DNA of 64,000 bases from an uncultured Verrucomicrobiales bacterium (lineage in GTDB: Bacteria > Verrucomicrobiota > Verrucomicrobiia > Verrucomicrobiales > Akkermansiaceae): the NCBI GenBank assembly GCA_937928545.1, contig CALGJQ010000024.1, positions 40,012 through 104,011 on the forward strand, written 5' to 3'. Below, piece after piece: positions 8,599 through 17,328 of the stretch. The notes beneath the pieces were generated by a model that was not told the origin of the DNA, ran no database searches, and saw only the letters and a program-made list of their open reading frames with translations. The translations under genes and the position numbers were made by a program. Every line of letters begins with the position of its first letter. The stretch's first letter is position 1.

Positions 8599-9780
8599 TT
8601 GGCCTTCGGATTTTTCAGCAAGGACAAGAACAAGGGACCTCGCGAGGTCACTTGTCCTCTTTGTCAGCACAGTCAGCAGGAATCTCCGCTGGCAGTCTCC
8701 TCGTATTGTAAAGGCTGCAAAGCCTACCTCTCATTCGATGGAGGTGAAGTCACCGCGCGATCAGCATCGGGCACGCCTGACCCCTTTGCCCATCGCCCCG
8801 CTCAGCCAAAGGTTGAAATCGACTATTCAGCTCGCGAAGAACCCGCCCCTCTCACGCCCGCCGCAAAGAAGGCGGCCCAAGCAATCGCTCCAAAAGCCGC
8901 AACAGAGCCAAGCCCAAAGCCTCAACCCGCTCCGCAAGCTCAAGTAAAGCCGCAAGCTCAAGCGCCATCTCAAGTCTCTCCCCCTGCCCAAGCTCCTCAG
9001 CCCGAAGAGCAGCCCAAAGTCATCTCGCAGCCTCAAGCCCCTGCCAGTCCCGCTCCTCCTCCAGAACCCAAAAAAGAAGAAGTCAAAGAAGTCCTAACTC
9101 AGGAAGTTCTTCCTGAGATCAAACCACTCCTTGGCACCCCTGAAGCAGAGGACTCCGAAAGCGATGAAAGCGATCACGACGAATCCTCACCACGCTACCA
9201 TCGGCAAAATACAGAGGAAGAAGCCCTCAGCGGACGTTCTAAGAAGAAAAAAGAAGCCAACGAAAGACACGTTGCGTGCTTCGAATGCGGAGACTCCCAT
9301 ATCGCAAACTCTCGCGCCAACTCGACCCAGTGCCGGAAATGTGGCCGTTTGATCTCACTCAAAGACCAGCACATTAAGGAAAACTGGAGCAGCCCGATCC
9401 AGACCCGAGGAAACGTCTACATCCACAAAAAAGGGATCGTATCTGATGCCTCAATTCGATGTCACGACCTCGTCGTCGAAGGTGATTTCACCGGAAGCGC
9501 AGAATGCTCAGGCGACCTTACCCTACGCCGTCACGGAAAAGTCGTTGGCAACGTCATTTGCAACCGCCTCCTCGTTCAAAAACGAGCGCAGGTCGAGTTC
9601 TTGAACCTCGTCGAAATGAACGAGTGCAAAATCGATGGCGTCGTCACCGGAAACATCTCCTGCCGGGGTCTTTTGGCCCTTGAAAAAAAGGCCACCCTCA
9701 TTGGAGATATAAAAGTCGGCTCCCTCACCGTTGCCGATGGTGCCAAACATAGCGGCCAGATTCAGATGGGTGCTTTTTAA
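8599..9780 (+). CDS. Zinc-ribbon bactofilin fusion
   Basis: A 393-residue protein starting at TTG (8599). Residues ~18-45 form a zinc ribbon (CPLCQHS... then YCKGC), residues ~70-185 are a Pro/Ala/Gln-rich and acidic linker, residues ~225-250 form a second ribbon (CFECGDSHI... QCRKCG), and ~265-393 are a bactofilin core (GNVYIHKKGIVSDASIRCHD, GDLTLRRHGKVVGNVICN, IDGVVTGNISCRG, ATLIGDIKVGSLTVADG). It is about twice the usual bactofilin length. The ribbons may bind zinc and a partner or nucleic acid; that is inference. It directly follows a plain bactofilin, suggesting a two-component filament. No alternative ATG upstream is in frame. Confidence 0.85.
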   Translation: MAFGFFSKDKNKGPREVTCPLCQHSQQESPLAVSSYCKGCKAYLSFDGGEVTARSASGTPDPFAHRPAQPKVEIDYSAREEPAPLTPAAKKAAQAIAPKAATEPSPKPQPAPQAQVKPQAQAPSQVSPPAQAPQPEEQPKVISQPQAPASPAPPPEPKKEEVKEVLTQEVLPEIKPLLGTPEAEDSESDESDHDESSPRYHRQNTEEEALSGRSKKKKEANERHVACFECGDSHIANSRANSTQCRKCGRLISLKDQHIKENWSSPIQTRGNVYIHKKGIVSDASIRCHDLVVEGDFTGSAECSGDLTLRRHGKVVGNVICNRLLVQKRAQVEFLNLVEMNECKIDGVVTGNISCRGLLALEKKATLIGDIKVGSLTVADGAKHSGQIQMGAF

Positions 9781-9818
9781 TTCTGGCCTTTAGTCAAGCA
9801 ATCTTAGAAACTACCGAC

Positions 9819-10760
9819 ATGTCAAATGAGCCAGTTCTTGATCTGAAGGAAGATATCCTTCGCCTCAAAAAGGAGCGCAACGCCGTCATCCTCGCCCACA
9901 ACTACCAAGTCGGCCCCATTCAAGACATTGCTGATTACGTCGGCGACTCCCTCGGCCTCGCCTATAAAGCCCAAGAAACTGACGCTGACGTCATCGTCTT
10001 TTGCGGGGTTCACTTCATGGCTGAAACTGCCAAAATCCTCAATCCCACCAAAACCGTCGTCCTTCCTGACAAAGACGCCGGTTGCTCTCTTGAGCAAGCC
10101 TGCCCCGCCGACAAGCTGGAAGCCTTCCTCAAAGAGAACGAAGACAAGAATTACTACGTCATCGCCTACATCAACTGCTCTGCTGGTGTGAAAGCCCTCT
10201 GTGACGTCATCTGCACCTCAGGAAACGCCCCTCGTATCGTCAATCAAGCCCCTAAAGACCGTCCCATTCTTTTTGTTCCCGATGAAAACCTCGGACAGTG
10301 GGTCATCGAGCAAACTGGCCGCAAAATGGACCTCTGGAAAGGCAACTGCTACGTTCACGTCGAATTCACCCGCGAATCGATCCAGAAGATCAAGGACGAA
10401 TACCCCGATGCCGTCGTCGTTGCTCACCCCGAATGCACCAAAGCAGTCCGCCTCCTCGCCGATGAGGTCTGTTCGACCGAGAAGATGGTCCACTTCTGCC
10501 GCGACACCCCTGCGAAAAACGTCATCGTGGTCACCGAATCAGGAATGCTTCACCGCATCCAAAAAGAAGTTCCTGAGAAAAACCTCATCGCCGGACCGAC
10601 CGATCATTGCGCCTGCGCCGATTGCCGCTATATGAAGATGAACACTCTCGAAAAACTTCACGCCTGCCTCGACAAACTCGATCCGCAAGTCGAACTTCCT
10701 GAAGATGTTCGCGCTAAAGCTGAGATCTCTCTTGTCCGGATGCTCGAACAATCTAAATGA
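9819..10760 (+). CDS. nadA: Quinolinate synthase A
   Basis: A [4Fe-4S] enzyme condensing iminoaspartate with dihydroxyacetone phosphate to quinolinate in NAD synthesis. The 313-residue protein has the N-terminal LILKKERNAVILAHNYQ-type motif (here KKERNAVILAHNYQVGPIQD), the GVHFMAETAKILNP segment, and three cysteine sites (NCSAGVKALCD, VAHPECTK, DHCACADCRYMKMNTLEKL) that supply the cluster ligands. Length fits the shorter NadA type. nadB and nadC are not in the window. It lies 38 bases after the zinc-ribbon bactofilin, possibly in the same transcript but functionally unrelated. Confidence 0.95.
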   Translation: MSNEPVLDLKEDILRLKKERNAVILAHNYQVGPIQDIADYVGDSLGLAYKAQETDADVIVFCGVHFMAETAKILNPTKTVVLPDKDAGCSLEQACPADKLEAFLKENEDKNYYVIAYINCSAGVKALCDVICTSGNAPRIVNQAPKDRPILFVPDENLGQWVIEQTGRKMDLWKGNCYVHVEFTRESIQKIKDEYPDAVVVAHPECTKAVRLLADEVCSTEKMVHFCRDTPAKNVIVVTESGMLHRIQKEVPEKNLIAGPTDHCACADCRYMKMNTLEKLHACLDKLDPQVELPEDVRAKAEISLVRMLEQSK

Positions 10761-10795
10761 TCCCCTCTTTTTTCTAAATCAACCCCCATACTCTT

Positions 10796-11365
10796 GTGAA
10801 AACACCGCTTTCATTTCTCCTCGCAGTTCTCTTCCTTGCCCCTTCTCTCGTCATTGGAGCACCCAAAATTGCCACTTTCGACTTCATGAAAGTCATAGAC
10901 GTTCACGAAGGACATAAAAATAACGTTGCCCTATTTGAAGCTGCGAAAGAAAAGCTTTTTCAAAATCCACGAAAAAAAGCTCTCGATGAAATGGGCGACA
11001 AAATTCAGGCCTTACAAAAGAAGGGCCGTCAATTAAGAGAAGGCACTGAAGAACGTTCAAAAGTTCTTCAAGAAGGAGAAGCCGCTCTTGAGGCCTACCG
11101 AGATCTCAACAATAAATGGATTCAATTTCACTCCGAAAAATCGAAAGCAATTACTGGTGTCTTGGTCGATACATCCAAGAAATACTCGTCCGAAATCCTG
11201 AAAATAGCGGGTGAAATTGGAGAAGCTCAAGGATTTGATTGGGTTCTCGAAATCAATGGACAAACGAACTCCAAGATGCCCGTCGTTCTCTACGTAAAGA
11301 AATCCACCGACATCACCGACCTCATCATCAAAGAGCTGAGCAAGAATGCTCCTCCCAAGGAGTAA
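10796..11365 (+). CDS. Skp/OmpH-like periplasmic protein
   Basis: A 189-residue protein starting at GTG (10796), with a signal peptide (TPLSFLLAVLFLAPSLVIGA). The mature part begins PKIATFDFMKVID, the strand that opens Skp/OmpH proteins, followed by a long charged helical region (~45-125, with ALQKKGRQLREGTEERSKVL) and a return strand (GFDWVLEINGQ). Skp-type chaperones hold unfolded outer-membrane proteins in the periplasm. Length is normal for the family. The gene is more A+T-rich than nadA upstream and is followed after 32 bases by a membrane coiled-coil protein. Confidence 0.8.
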   Translation: MKTPLSFLLAVLFLAPSLVIGAPKIATFDFMKVIDVHEGHKNNVALFEAAKEKLFQNPRKKALDEMGDKIQALQKKGRQLREGTEERSKVLQEGEAALEAYRDLNNKWIQFHSEKSKAITGVLVDTSKKYSSEILKIAGEIGEAQGFDWVLEINGQTNSKMPVVLYVKKSTDITDLIIKELSKNAPPKE

Positions 11366-11397
11366 AGACACACTTCTTCCATAACTCCCCCTTTAAA

Positions 11398-11901
11398 ATG
11401 GAAACTCTCAAAGAGCTCCTCTTTACTCAGTTTGCCGGAGGACTCCTCCTCGGTCTCCTCCTTGCATTCTTCACCTGGAAGTCCGCTTTTTCCGCGAAAC
11501 GAAATCTCAAGCGCGACATCAGACGCGTCGAAGAAGAAAGCCGCGATCTCCAGCAACACCTCAACACCCAGCTCAAGGTCAATGCCGAAGGCAACGACAG
11601 CCTTCAAAAGAAGCTCGAAGAAATGCGGGAACAAAACGAGAACCTCCGCGTGAACATCTCTACTCTCCAACACAAGCCAGGTCGCGCTGAGTTGAGACAA
11701 CTCACCATCATTGAAAACGCCATCGGGCTCATGCGTGAACAAGCACCCGGCTTCGCGCAAGCGTGGGAAAAAGCGGTTCGACAAGCCGAAGTGGACTACG
11801 AGTCTTCTGAAGGCGGCCTCAAAAAGCTCGTCCGTAAAGTCCTCCCCGCCCTCGGCACTGCAGGTGCAAATCACGACGACGACCCTCCGAAAGACGTCTA
11901 G
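11398..11901 (+). CDS. Membrane-anchored coiled-coil protein of unknown function
   Basis: A 167-residue protein from the ATG at 11398; the open frame extends further upstream but would overlap the Skp-like gene. A single membrane helix (LFTQFAGGLLLGLLLAFFTW) is followed by a heptad-rich helix at ~30-90 (KRNLKRDIRRVEEESRDLQQHL, NDSLQKKLEEMREQNENL) and a short C-terminal globular part (LRQLTIIENAIGLMREQAPGFAQAW). I do not recognise a family. Its stop shares a CTAG palindrome with the stop of the convergent pseudouridine synthase gene. It may act with the Skp-like gene or the bactofilins, by position only. Confidence 0.65.
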   Translation: METLKELLFTQFAGGLLLGLLLAFFTWKSAFSAKRNLKRDIRRVEEESRDLQQHLNTQLKVNAEGNDSLQKKLEEMREQNENLRVNISTLQHKPGRAELRQLTIIENAIGLMREQAPGFAQAWEKAVRQAEVDYESSEGGLKKLVRKVLPALGTAGANHDDDPPKDV

Positions 11902-12572
11902 CTTGGCTGGAATTCCCTCCACTCGCCGACTGCTAGATCATCCGGCAATTCGAGTTCTCCGATTGCCTCTCGGTGCAGGCCCACAACTTTCATCTCAAAG
12001 CGAGCGAACATACGCTTCACTTGATGATGCTTCCCCTCGTAAATCGTCAAACGACACTGCCTTGAGCTGAGCAACTCAACCCGCGCCGGCGCGGTCGTCA
12101 CTTTCTCTTTTGCAAACCACATCCCCGCCTCAAAAGCCTCAATCACCTCATCACCAATATCTTGGTCAAGCGTGACAAGGTAGCGCTTCCCCACCTTTCG
12201 ATCAGGCTCAGTCAGCGATTCCGAATAGCGACTATCATTCGTCAAAATCATCAGGCCCGAAGTGAAACGATCCAAACGCCCAGCCAGATGAAGTTCGGCC
12301 GCCCACTCTCGATCTACTAGATCAATCACGGTCCCATGCTCCTCATCAATCGTTGCACTCACCACCCCAAGAGGCTTGTGCATAATGACATACCTCGGCC
12401 GACGGGCTTGCACGACTTCTCCATCGACTTCAACTCGGTCAAACTTCCCCACCGAAAATCCACCCTCCTCAGCGACCTCACCATTCAAAAAGACGCGACC
12501 TTCTTCAAAAAGCTCTCTCGTCCTTCGCTTCCCACTTCCAGCCCACTTTCCCACCAATCGATCCAAACGCAT
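11898..12572 (-). CDS. RsuA-family 16S/23S rRNA pseudouridine synthase
   Basis: A 224-residue enzyme that isomerises uridine to pseudouridine in rRNA. The N-terminal S4 RNA-binding domain (RLDRLVGKWAGSGKRRTREL, VFLNGEVAEEGG) precedes the synthase core with the catalytic aspartate in HLAGRLDRFTSGLMILTNDS. KPLGVVSATIDEEHGTVIDLV and the C-terminal LTIYEGKHHQVKRMFA are RsuA/RluB/E/F signatures. It is close in length to RsuA (231), but which member it is cannot be told here. It lies 2 bases downstream of the dGTPase gene on the same strand, so they form an operon. Confidence 0.92.
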   Translation of the reverse strand: MRLDRLVGKWAGSGKRRTRELFEEGRVFLNGEVAEEGGFSVGKFDRVEVDGEVVQARRPRYVIMHKPLGVVSATIDEEHGTVIDLVDREWAAELHLAGRLDRFTSGLMILTNDSRYSESLTEPDRKVGKRYLVTLDQDIGDEVIEAFEAGMWFAKEKVTTAPARVELLSSRQCRLTIYEGKHHQVKRMFARFEMKVVGLHREAIGELELPDDLAVGEWREFQPS

Positions 12573-12574
12573 CG

Positions 12575-13864
12575 CTAGCCTACGAGGTCACCAATACTTC
12601 CAAAGCCAGGCTCAAAGAGACGCCTAAAAGTCCTCGCAGCATAACCATCGGTCATCCCCGCAAGAAAATCACAAACCAGCCGCGCCCTTTCTTCGGAAGA
12701 TTCCGCCGCCTCGATCTCTGCCGCATCTGCTTCCGGAAGCAACTTAAAGTCTTGCCCATCGATCGTCTCGCCCAACACATAGCGCTTCTCCAAAACTTCC
12801 CAAAGCCGACGCAACATATAGCTCCCCTTATGCTCCAACTGTTTCAATTGAGGGGACAAGAAAACGACCTCATAGGCCAAGTCCTTGAACAACTCGCTTT
12901 CCGCACGCACCTCATCATCAACGACAAGTTCTAAGGAGTAACGATGGCTGGTAGCACTTAGAAAATTGGTTGCCGTCACCAGATGCGCCGCTTTGATAAA
13001 TCGCCCAATCTGTTTCCCTACAAAGGGCTCAATCCGCTGCCCTCGAATCGCCTTCAAAAGACTCCTCAAAGGCGATCCCTCCTCAATCCCATGCCCCTTC
13101 TTCTCTGCCCATCGCTCAATCCTCTCAACTGTCAAGAACCCCGCCTTCACACTATCGGCCAGATCATTCAGTGAATAAGCGGTATCATCGGCCCAATCCA
13201 TGATCTGACATTCGATCGATTTAAAACCATCTCTCACCTGCCCCGGCACCAACTCAGCAGGGAAATCATTCTCCCCCATCGCCCAGTTTAAGTGCTTCTC
13301 CTGAGCATCATAAAGAAAGTGATTCTTCGGCAACTTCCCTGTCGTGGTCTTTAACTCCGACCAAAGCGACTTATATTTCAACACCCCATCTAAAAAAGCG
13401 CGCGAAGGATCCATCCCCTTCCGCGTCTGTGAAAAAATCCGCTCTGTCAGTAATCGCAGCGTCTGTGCATTCCCCTCAAATCCACCATACTCCGCCATAA
13501 AGTGATTCAACGACCGCTCCCCAGCATGACCAAAAGGAGGATGTCCCAAATCATGCGAAAGACAAATCGCCTCCACCAAATCTTCATCGACAAAAAAGTC
13601 GTCGTGCAGCAGGTCGCTCGAATATTTCAGCCAGTGACAGATCGACTTTCCAATCTGAGCCACCTCCAGCGAATGAGTCAGCCGAGTACGGTAAAAATCG
13701 TACTCCCCGCTCCAAAAAACCTGAGTTTTACTCTGAAGCCGCCGAAAGGCCGGAGTGTGCAAAACCCGATCTCGATCAATCTGAAAGGGCGACCGAAAGT
13801 CACCTTCTGGACAATATCCCGAAGCCCTCTCCGTATCAAAGACCTGATAAAATCGATTCTGCAC
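12575..13864 (-). CDS. dgt: Deoxyguanosinetriphosphate triphosphohydrolase-like HD protein
   Basis: Hydrolyses dNTPs to deoxynucleosides plus triphosphate, affecting dNTP pools. The 429-residue protein starts at GTG (13864) and has the family signatures FRRLQSKTQVFW, RTRLTHSLEVAQIGKSI and the HD metal site LSHDLGHPPFGHAGERSLN, with a second aspartate in MDWADDTAYSLNDLADS. Length matches the shorter Dgt type-2 proteins of many bacteria rather than E. coli Dgt (505). It is co-directional with and 2 bases from the pseudouridine synthase. Confidence 0.93.
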   Translation of the reverse strand: MQNRFYQVFDTERASGYCPEGDFRSPFQIDRDRVLHTPAFRRLQSKTQVFWSGEYDFYRTRLTHSLEVAQIGKSICHWLKYSSDLLHDDFFVDEDLVEAICLSHDLGHPPFGHAGERSLNHFMAEYGGFEGNAQTLRLLTERIFSQTRKGMDPSRAFLDGVLKYKSLWSELKTTTGKLPKNHFLYDAQEKHLNWAMGENDFPAELVPGQVRDGFKSIECQIMDWADDTAYSLNDLADSVKAGFLTVERIERWAEKKGHGIEEGSPLRSLLKAIRGQRIEPFVGKQIGRFIKAAHLVTATNFLSATSHRYSLELVVDDEVRAESELFKDLAYEVVFLSPQLKQLEHKGSYMLRRLWEVLEKRYVLGETIDGQDFKLLPEADAAEIEAAESSEERARLVCDFLAGMTDGYAARTFRRLFEPGFGSIGDLVG

Positions 13865-13910
13865 GCGAGAGCCTTAACTAGATTCTAGAATTCTTCAAGA
13901 GCGGGGCATT

Positions 13911-14066
13911 TTACTTTGGAGAACTCAGGGGATTTGCCCTCACTTTCTCTTTCCTTGGCAAAGTCACTTCATACTCACTAATCCTTGGAACCTTCGCTGG
14001 GAAATCCGTGCTCACAAACTGCGCTCCGCTCGCCAAGGCCTTCTTCTCATCTCTAGTTTTCCCTTT
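13911..14066 (-). pseudogene. Remnant of a calcium-dependent phosphoinositide-type phospholipase C (C-terminal end only)
   Basis: On the reverse strand a short frame reads KTRDEKKALASGAQFVSTDF and then, after a few residues, YEVTLPRKEKVRANPLSSPK and a stop. ALASGAQ-x-VSTD followed by a Y-x-V-x-LP and NP(L/V) ending is the recalled C-terminus of secreted Ca2+-dependent phosphatidylinositol-type phospholipase C proteins (roughly 350-450 residues). Here only about 50 residues remain, with no signal peptide, no catalytic histidines and no start of its own. The upstream part appears to have been replaced by the small lipoprotein gene, whose last codons run into this segment in another frame. This is a deletion scar rather than a working gene; the family call rests on memory of the motif. 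Confidence 0.5.
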
Positions 14067-14577
14067 TTCCAGCCCAAGGCGAAGGCACAGGACTCTTGGT
14101 CTCACCCGAATCGCTCACCCAACTGGGCCGCTTGCTCCCCTTCTTTAATGCCCCCACCAACTTAACCAGCACATTGCTCCGAGTGTGAACCTTCAAGCCC
14201 TCTCGATGAGCTTTGCCCTCAAATCTCTTCGGTGCCTCTCCCTTTCCAACCCACGCTTCACTTGAGCCAGGGATCTTGAACCACTCATTTGCCTTGCTTC
14301 CCTTCCACCAAAATCCATCGACTTGCTCATAGCGCTTATTCTCAGGAACAATCAGCTTCTTTCCCTTCTCGGGAATGACTCGAAAGTCCGCGAGTTCATC
14401 CTTGCTGAGCCCGTGAAAGGTCAGCTTCCCCGCAAAGGTCTTCACCTCTGCTTTACTCGCCTTATCCTCAACTTTGCTCTGCTCTTTTTCTGTCCACGCT
14501 TGCGCTAAAAAAGGTTGAGAAATCGGCTCCGATCCACAGCTCACTATAAAGAAGGTCATCAAACACATCAACTTCAT
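14053..14577 (-). CDS. Small putative lipoprotein of unknown function
   Basis: A 174-residue protein. The N-terminus MKLMCLMTFFIVSCGSE has a short hydrophobic stretch and a lipobox-like IVSC, so it is probably lipid-anchored. The rest is Lys/Glu-rich with FAGKLTFHGLSKDELADFRV and GFWWKGSKANEWFKIPGSSE; I recognise no family. The C-terminal ~20 residues (SPVPSPWAGKREN) look like read-through into foreign sequence, because the next bases encode a phospholipase C remnant in another frame. The gene may therefore be C-terminally altered by the same deletion. Confidence 0.6.
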   Translation of the reverse strand: MKLMCLMTFFIVSCGSEPISQPFLAQAWTEKEQSKVEDKASKAEVKTFAGKLTFHGLSKDELADFRVIPEKGKKLIVPENKRYEQVDGFWWKGSKANEWFKIPGSSEAWVGKGEAPKRFEGKAHREGLKVHTRSNVLVKLVGALKKGSKRPSWVSDSGETKSPVPSPWAGKREN

Positions 14578-14670
14578 GGCGAAACCTTCGGTGAGACTTC
14601 TCTTCCTCGCCAGTCAAAAAAACGAGGCCATCGTTGACAGAATTCTCTCCTTTGCTCTCTTGGTAACGTC

Positions 14671-15813
14671 ATGCATGCAGCTTTGGAATGCTTCCTCGTA
14701 GCCCTCCGATTGGGCCTTACCTCTTTTGGCGGTCCAGTCGCCCACGTCAGCTACTTTCGCGAAGAATACGTCGCCCGCCGCGGCTGGGTCAGCGAGTCCC
14801 GCTTTGGAGAGCTCATGTCACTCACCCAATTCATTCCCGGCCCCGGCAGCAGCCAACTCGGTGCCGCCATCGGCTATGAACGCGCCGGCCTTCTCGGAGG
14901 AATCGCGGCTTGGGTCGGCTTTACTCTCCCCTCCGCCATCGTCCTCATTCTCGTCGCGCTTGGAATGGGAGACCTCTCCGGCGATACCGCTAGCGGCGCA
15001 GTCCGAGGTCTCAAGCTCGTCGCCCTCGCCGTGGTCGCCGGAGCTTGGCTTGGCATGCGCAGCTCCCTCGCTCCTGACCTCCGACGCCTCTCCATCGCAC
15101 TCCTCGTCTTTGTCGCCCTCTGGATCTTCACCGCCCCTTGGGTCACCGTCGTCATGATCGCCCTCTCAGGCCTTATTGGCGTCTTCACCCTCTCCGCAGG
15201 CGAAAAAATCCAAAAAGAAAAGACCTCCGGCCGCGGTCTATACGGATGGCTCGCCCTTCTCGTCTTCTTCATTCTCCTCTTCATTTCCATCGGCAACACC
15301 GGCCCACTCGCTGGAATCTATCGCGCTGGTTCGCTTGTCTTCGGCGGCGGACACGTTGTTCTTCCCCTCCTCCAAGAAAGCATGGTGCCAGAGTACATGG
15401 ACAAGCAGGTCTTCCTCGGCGGCTACGGCGCCACCCAAGGCGTCCCCGGCCCCGTCTTCACCTTCGCGGCATTCCTCGGAGTAAAAGCCGAAATCTTTTC
15501 CAATCCATGGCTCGGAGCTGGCGCGGCCCTCATCGCAGTCTTTCTCCCCGGCATGCTTCTCCTCGCTGGCACCATGAAAATCTGGGGCCGACTTCGTGGA
15601 AAACGTTGGGCCCAGCGTGCCGTCAACGGGGCCAATGCCGGCGTCGTCGGAGTCCTTGGCATCGCCCTCTTCAACATGGCCCGCGATGGCACCGTCGCAG
15701 GTTGGACCGATGCCTTCGGCGTCGCCATCCTCTTCCTCATTCTCCGTAAAAAACTCATCCCCGTCTGGGCCCTCGTTATCATCGCGGCCGCTGGCGGAGC
15801 ACTTCTTGCCTAG
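14671..15813 (+). CDS. chrA: Chromate transporter, two-domain ChrA type
   Basis: Inner-membrane transporter of the CHR family, exporting chromate in characterised members. The 380-residue protein contains both homologous halves: [20 protein letters not shown] with [19 protein letters not shown] in the first, and [16 protein letters not shown] with [21 protein letters not shown] in the second. About ten hydrophobic segments are seen. Length is normal for long-chain CHR proteins. A TTGACA at 14634-14639 could be a -35 box, but no good -10 follows. The gene is strongly NNC-biased. It precedes leuC by about 75 bases; no regulatory chrB is present. Substrate is inferred from family. Confidence 0.93.
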   Translation: MHAALECFLVALRLGLTSFGGPVAHVSYFREEYVARRGWVSESRFGELMSLTQFIPGPGSSQLGAAIGYERAGLLGGIAAWVGFTLPSAIVLILVALGMGDLSGDTASGAVRGLKLVALAVVAGAWLGMRSSLAPDLRRLSIALLVFVALWIFTAPWVTVVMIALSGLIGVFTLSAGEKIQKEKTSGRGLYGWLALLVFFILLFISIGNTGPLAGIYRAGSLVFGGGHVVLPLLQESMVPEYMDKQVFLGGYGATQGVPGPVFTFAAFLGVKAEIFSNPWLGAGAALIAVFLPGMLLLAGTMKIWGRLRGKRWAQRAVNGANAGVVGVLGIALFNMARDGTVAGWTDAFGVAILFLILRKKLIPVWALVIIAAAGGALLA

Positions 15814-15889
15814 AAAGTCCCGCTTTACTTGCCTTCGCGCCATTTTCCGTACATCTTCCCCGCCTCGCCGACAACAGCGAGATCATGTC

Positions 15890-17317
15890 ATGGGAAAGAC
15901 TCTTTATCAGAAAGTTTGGGATGCTCACACCGTGGGCACATTGAGCGACGGACGCACACAGCTCTTCATCGGAACGCACCTCATTCACGAGGTCACCAGC
16001 CCTCAGGCTTTCGGCATGCTTCGCGACCTTGGCGTTGGCGTGAAATACCCGGCCCGCACCTTCGCGACCATCGATCACATCGTTCCCACCATCAATCAAG
16101 ACCAGCCCGCCGATCCCCTCGCCGCTGACATGATCGATGCCATCCGCAAAAACTGCGATGACTTTGGCGTCACTTACTTCGACCTCAAATCTGGCAAGCA
16201 AGGCATCGTCCACGTCGTAGGACCCGAGCAAGGCATCACCCAACCCGGTTCTACCATCGCTTGTGGCGACTCCCACACCGCTACTCACGGAGCCTTCGGT
16301 GCCATCGCCTTTGGCATTGGCACCACTCAAGTGCGTGACGTTCTTGCCACTCAGACCATGGCCATGGAGTCGCTCAAGGTTCGTAAAATCGAGGTCAATG
16401 GCACTCTTCGCCCCGGCGTTTACGCCAAGGACGTAACCCTTCACATCATCCGCATGCTCGGTGCCAAAGGTGGCATCGGCTACGCCTACGAATACGCCGG
16501 CACGACCTTCGACAACTTCTCAATGGAAGAGCGCATGACCGTTTGCAACATGGCCATCGAAGGCGGAGCCCGTTGCGGATACGTCAATCCAGACGAAACC
16601 ACTTTCGAGTTCCTCAAAGGCCGCCCTTATTCTCCCAACGGAGATGCTTGGGATGCCGCCGTTGAAGAATGGAAATCTTTCGCCTCAGATGCTGATGCAG
16701 AATTTGACGACGTCATCGTGATCAACGCCGAAGAAATCCAACCTTCTGTCACTTGGGGAATCTCCCCCGATCACGGGATCACCATCGGCGAGAATATCCC
16801 GGACCCAGCCACCGCTCCAGACCCTGAAGAGAAAGCCGTCATCGAGGAAGCTCTCGCCTACATGAAGCTTCCTGCCGGAACGCCGATCAAAGGCATTCCC
16901 ATCGACGTCGCCTTCATCGGCTCTTGCACCAATGGCCGCCTCTCCGACTTCCGTGAGACTGCCAAATTCCTCAAAGGAAAAAAGGTCGCAGCTAATGTCA
17001 AAGCGATCGCCGTTCCCGGATCACAAATCACCGCGATCCAGTGCGAAAAAGAAGGCATCGATAAAATCTTCGAAGAAGCCGGATTCGAATGGCGCGCCGC
17101 AGGCTGCTCCATGTGCCTCGCCATGAACCCCGACAAACTCATCGGCGATCAAATCTGCGCCTCCTCTTCAAACCGTAACTTCAAAGGCCGCCAAGGCTCC
17201 CCCATCGGTCGCACCGTCCTCATGTCACCCGTCATGGTTGCCGCAGCTGCCGTCGAAGGGAAAATTGCCGACGCTCGCGAGACCTTCTCCGAGACTTTCC
17301 AAACTGCCGTTGCCTAA
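15890..17317 (+). CDS. leuC: 3-isopropylmalate dehydratase, large subunit
   Basis: With LeuD, isomerises 2- to 3-isopropylmalate in leucine synthesis using a [4Fe-4S] cluster. The true start is the ATG at 15890 ([15 protein letters not shown]), giving 475 residues; the frame is open upstream only because it runs antiparallel-coded through chrA. Signatures are [38 protein letters not shown] and the cluster-ligand motifs [12 protein letters not shown] and [11 protein letters not shown]. Length is normal. The order is leuC, a DUF2059 gene, leuD, all on the + strand. leuA and leuB are not in the window. No Shine-Dalgarno precedes the start. Confidence 0.97.
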   Translation: MGKTLYQKVWDAHTVGTLSDGRTQLFIGTHLIHEVTSPQAFGMLRDLGVGVKYPARTFATIDHIVPTINQDQPADPLAADMIDAIRKNCDDFGVTYFDLKSGKQGIVHVVGPEQGITQPGSTIACGDSHTATHGAFGAIAFGIGTTQVRDVLATQTMAMESLKVRKIEVNGTLRPGVYAKDVTLHIIRMLGAKGGIGYAYEYAGTTFDNFSMEERMTVCNMAIEGGARCGYVNPDETTFEFLKGRPYSPNGDAWDAAVEEWKSFASDADAEFDDVIVINAEEIQPSVTWGISPDHGITIGENIPDPATAPDPEEKAVIEEALAYMKLPAGTPIKGIPIDVAFIGSCTNGRLSDFRETAKFLKGKKVAANVKAIAVPGSQITAIQCEKEGIDKIFEEAGFEWRAAGCSMCLAMNPDKLIGDQICASSSNRNFKGRQGSPIGRTVLMSPVMVAAAAVEGKIADARETFSETFQTAVA

Positions 17318-17328
17318 AAAACTTCACC

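Noticed and set aside
14634..14662. TTGACA promoter for chrA
   Set aside because: No acceptable -10 box at 16-18 bases, so not listed as a promoter.
15138..15749. 203-residue Arg-rich frame inside chrA
   Set aside because: Frame-shifted shadow of chrA, whose CHR motifs cover the region.
15596..15889. N-terminal extension of LeuC into chrA
   Set aside because: The family start is [15 protein letters not shown] at 15890, and the upstream residues are chrA in another frame.
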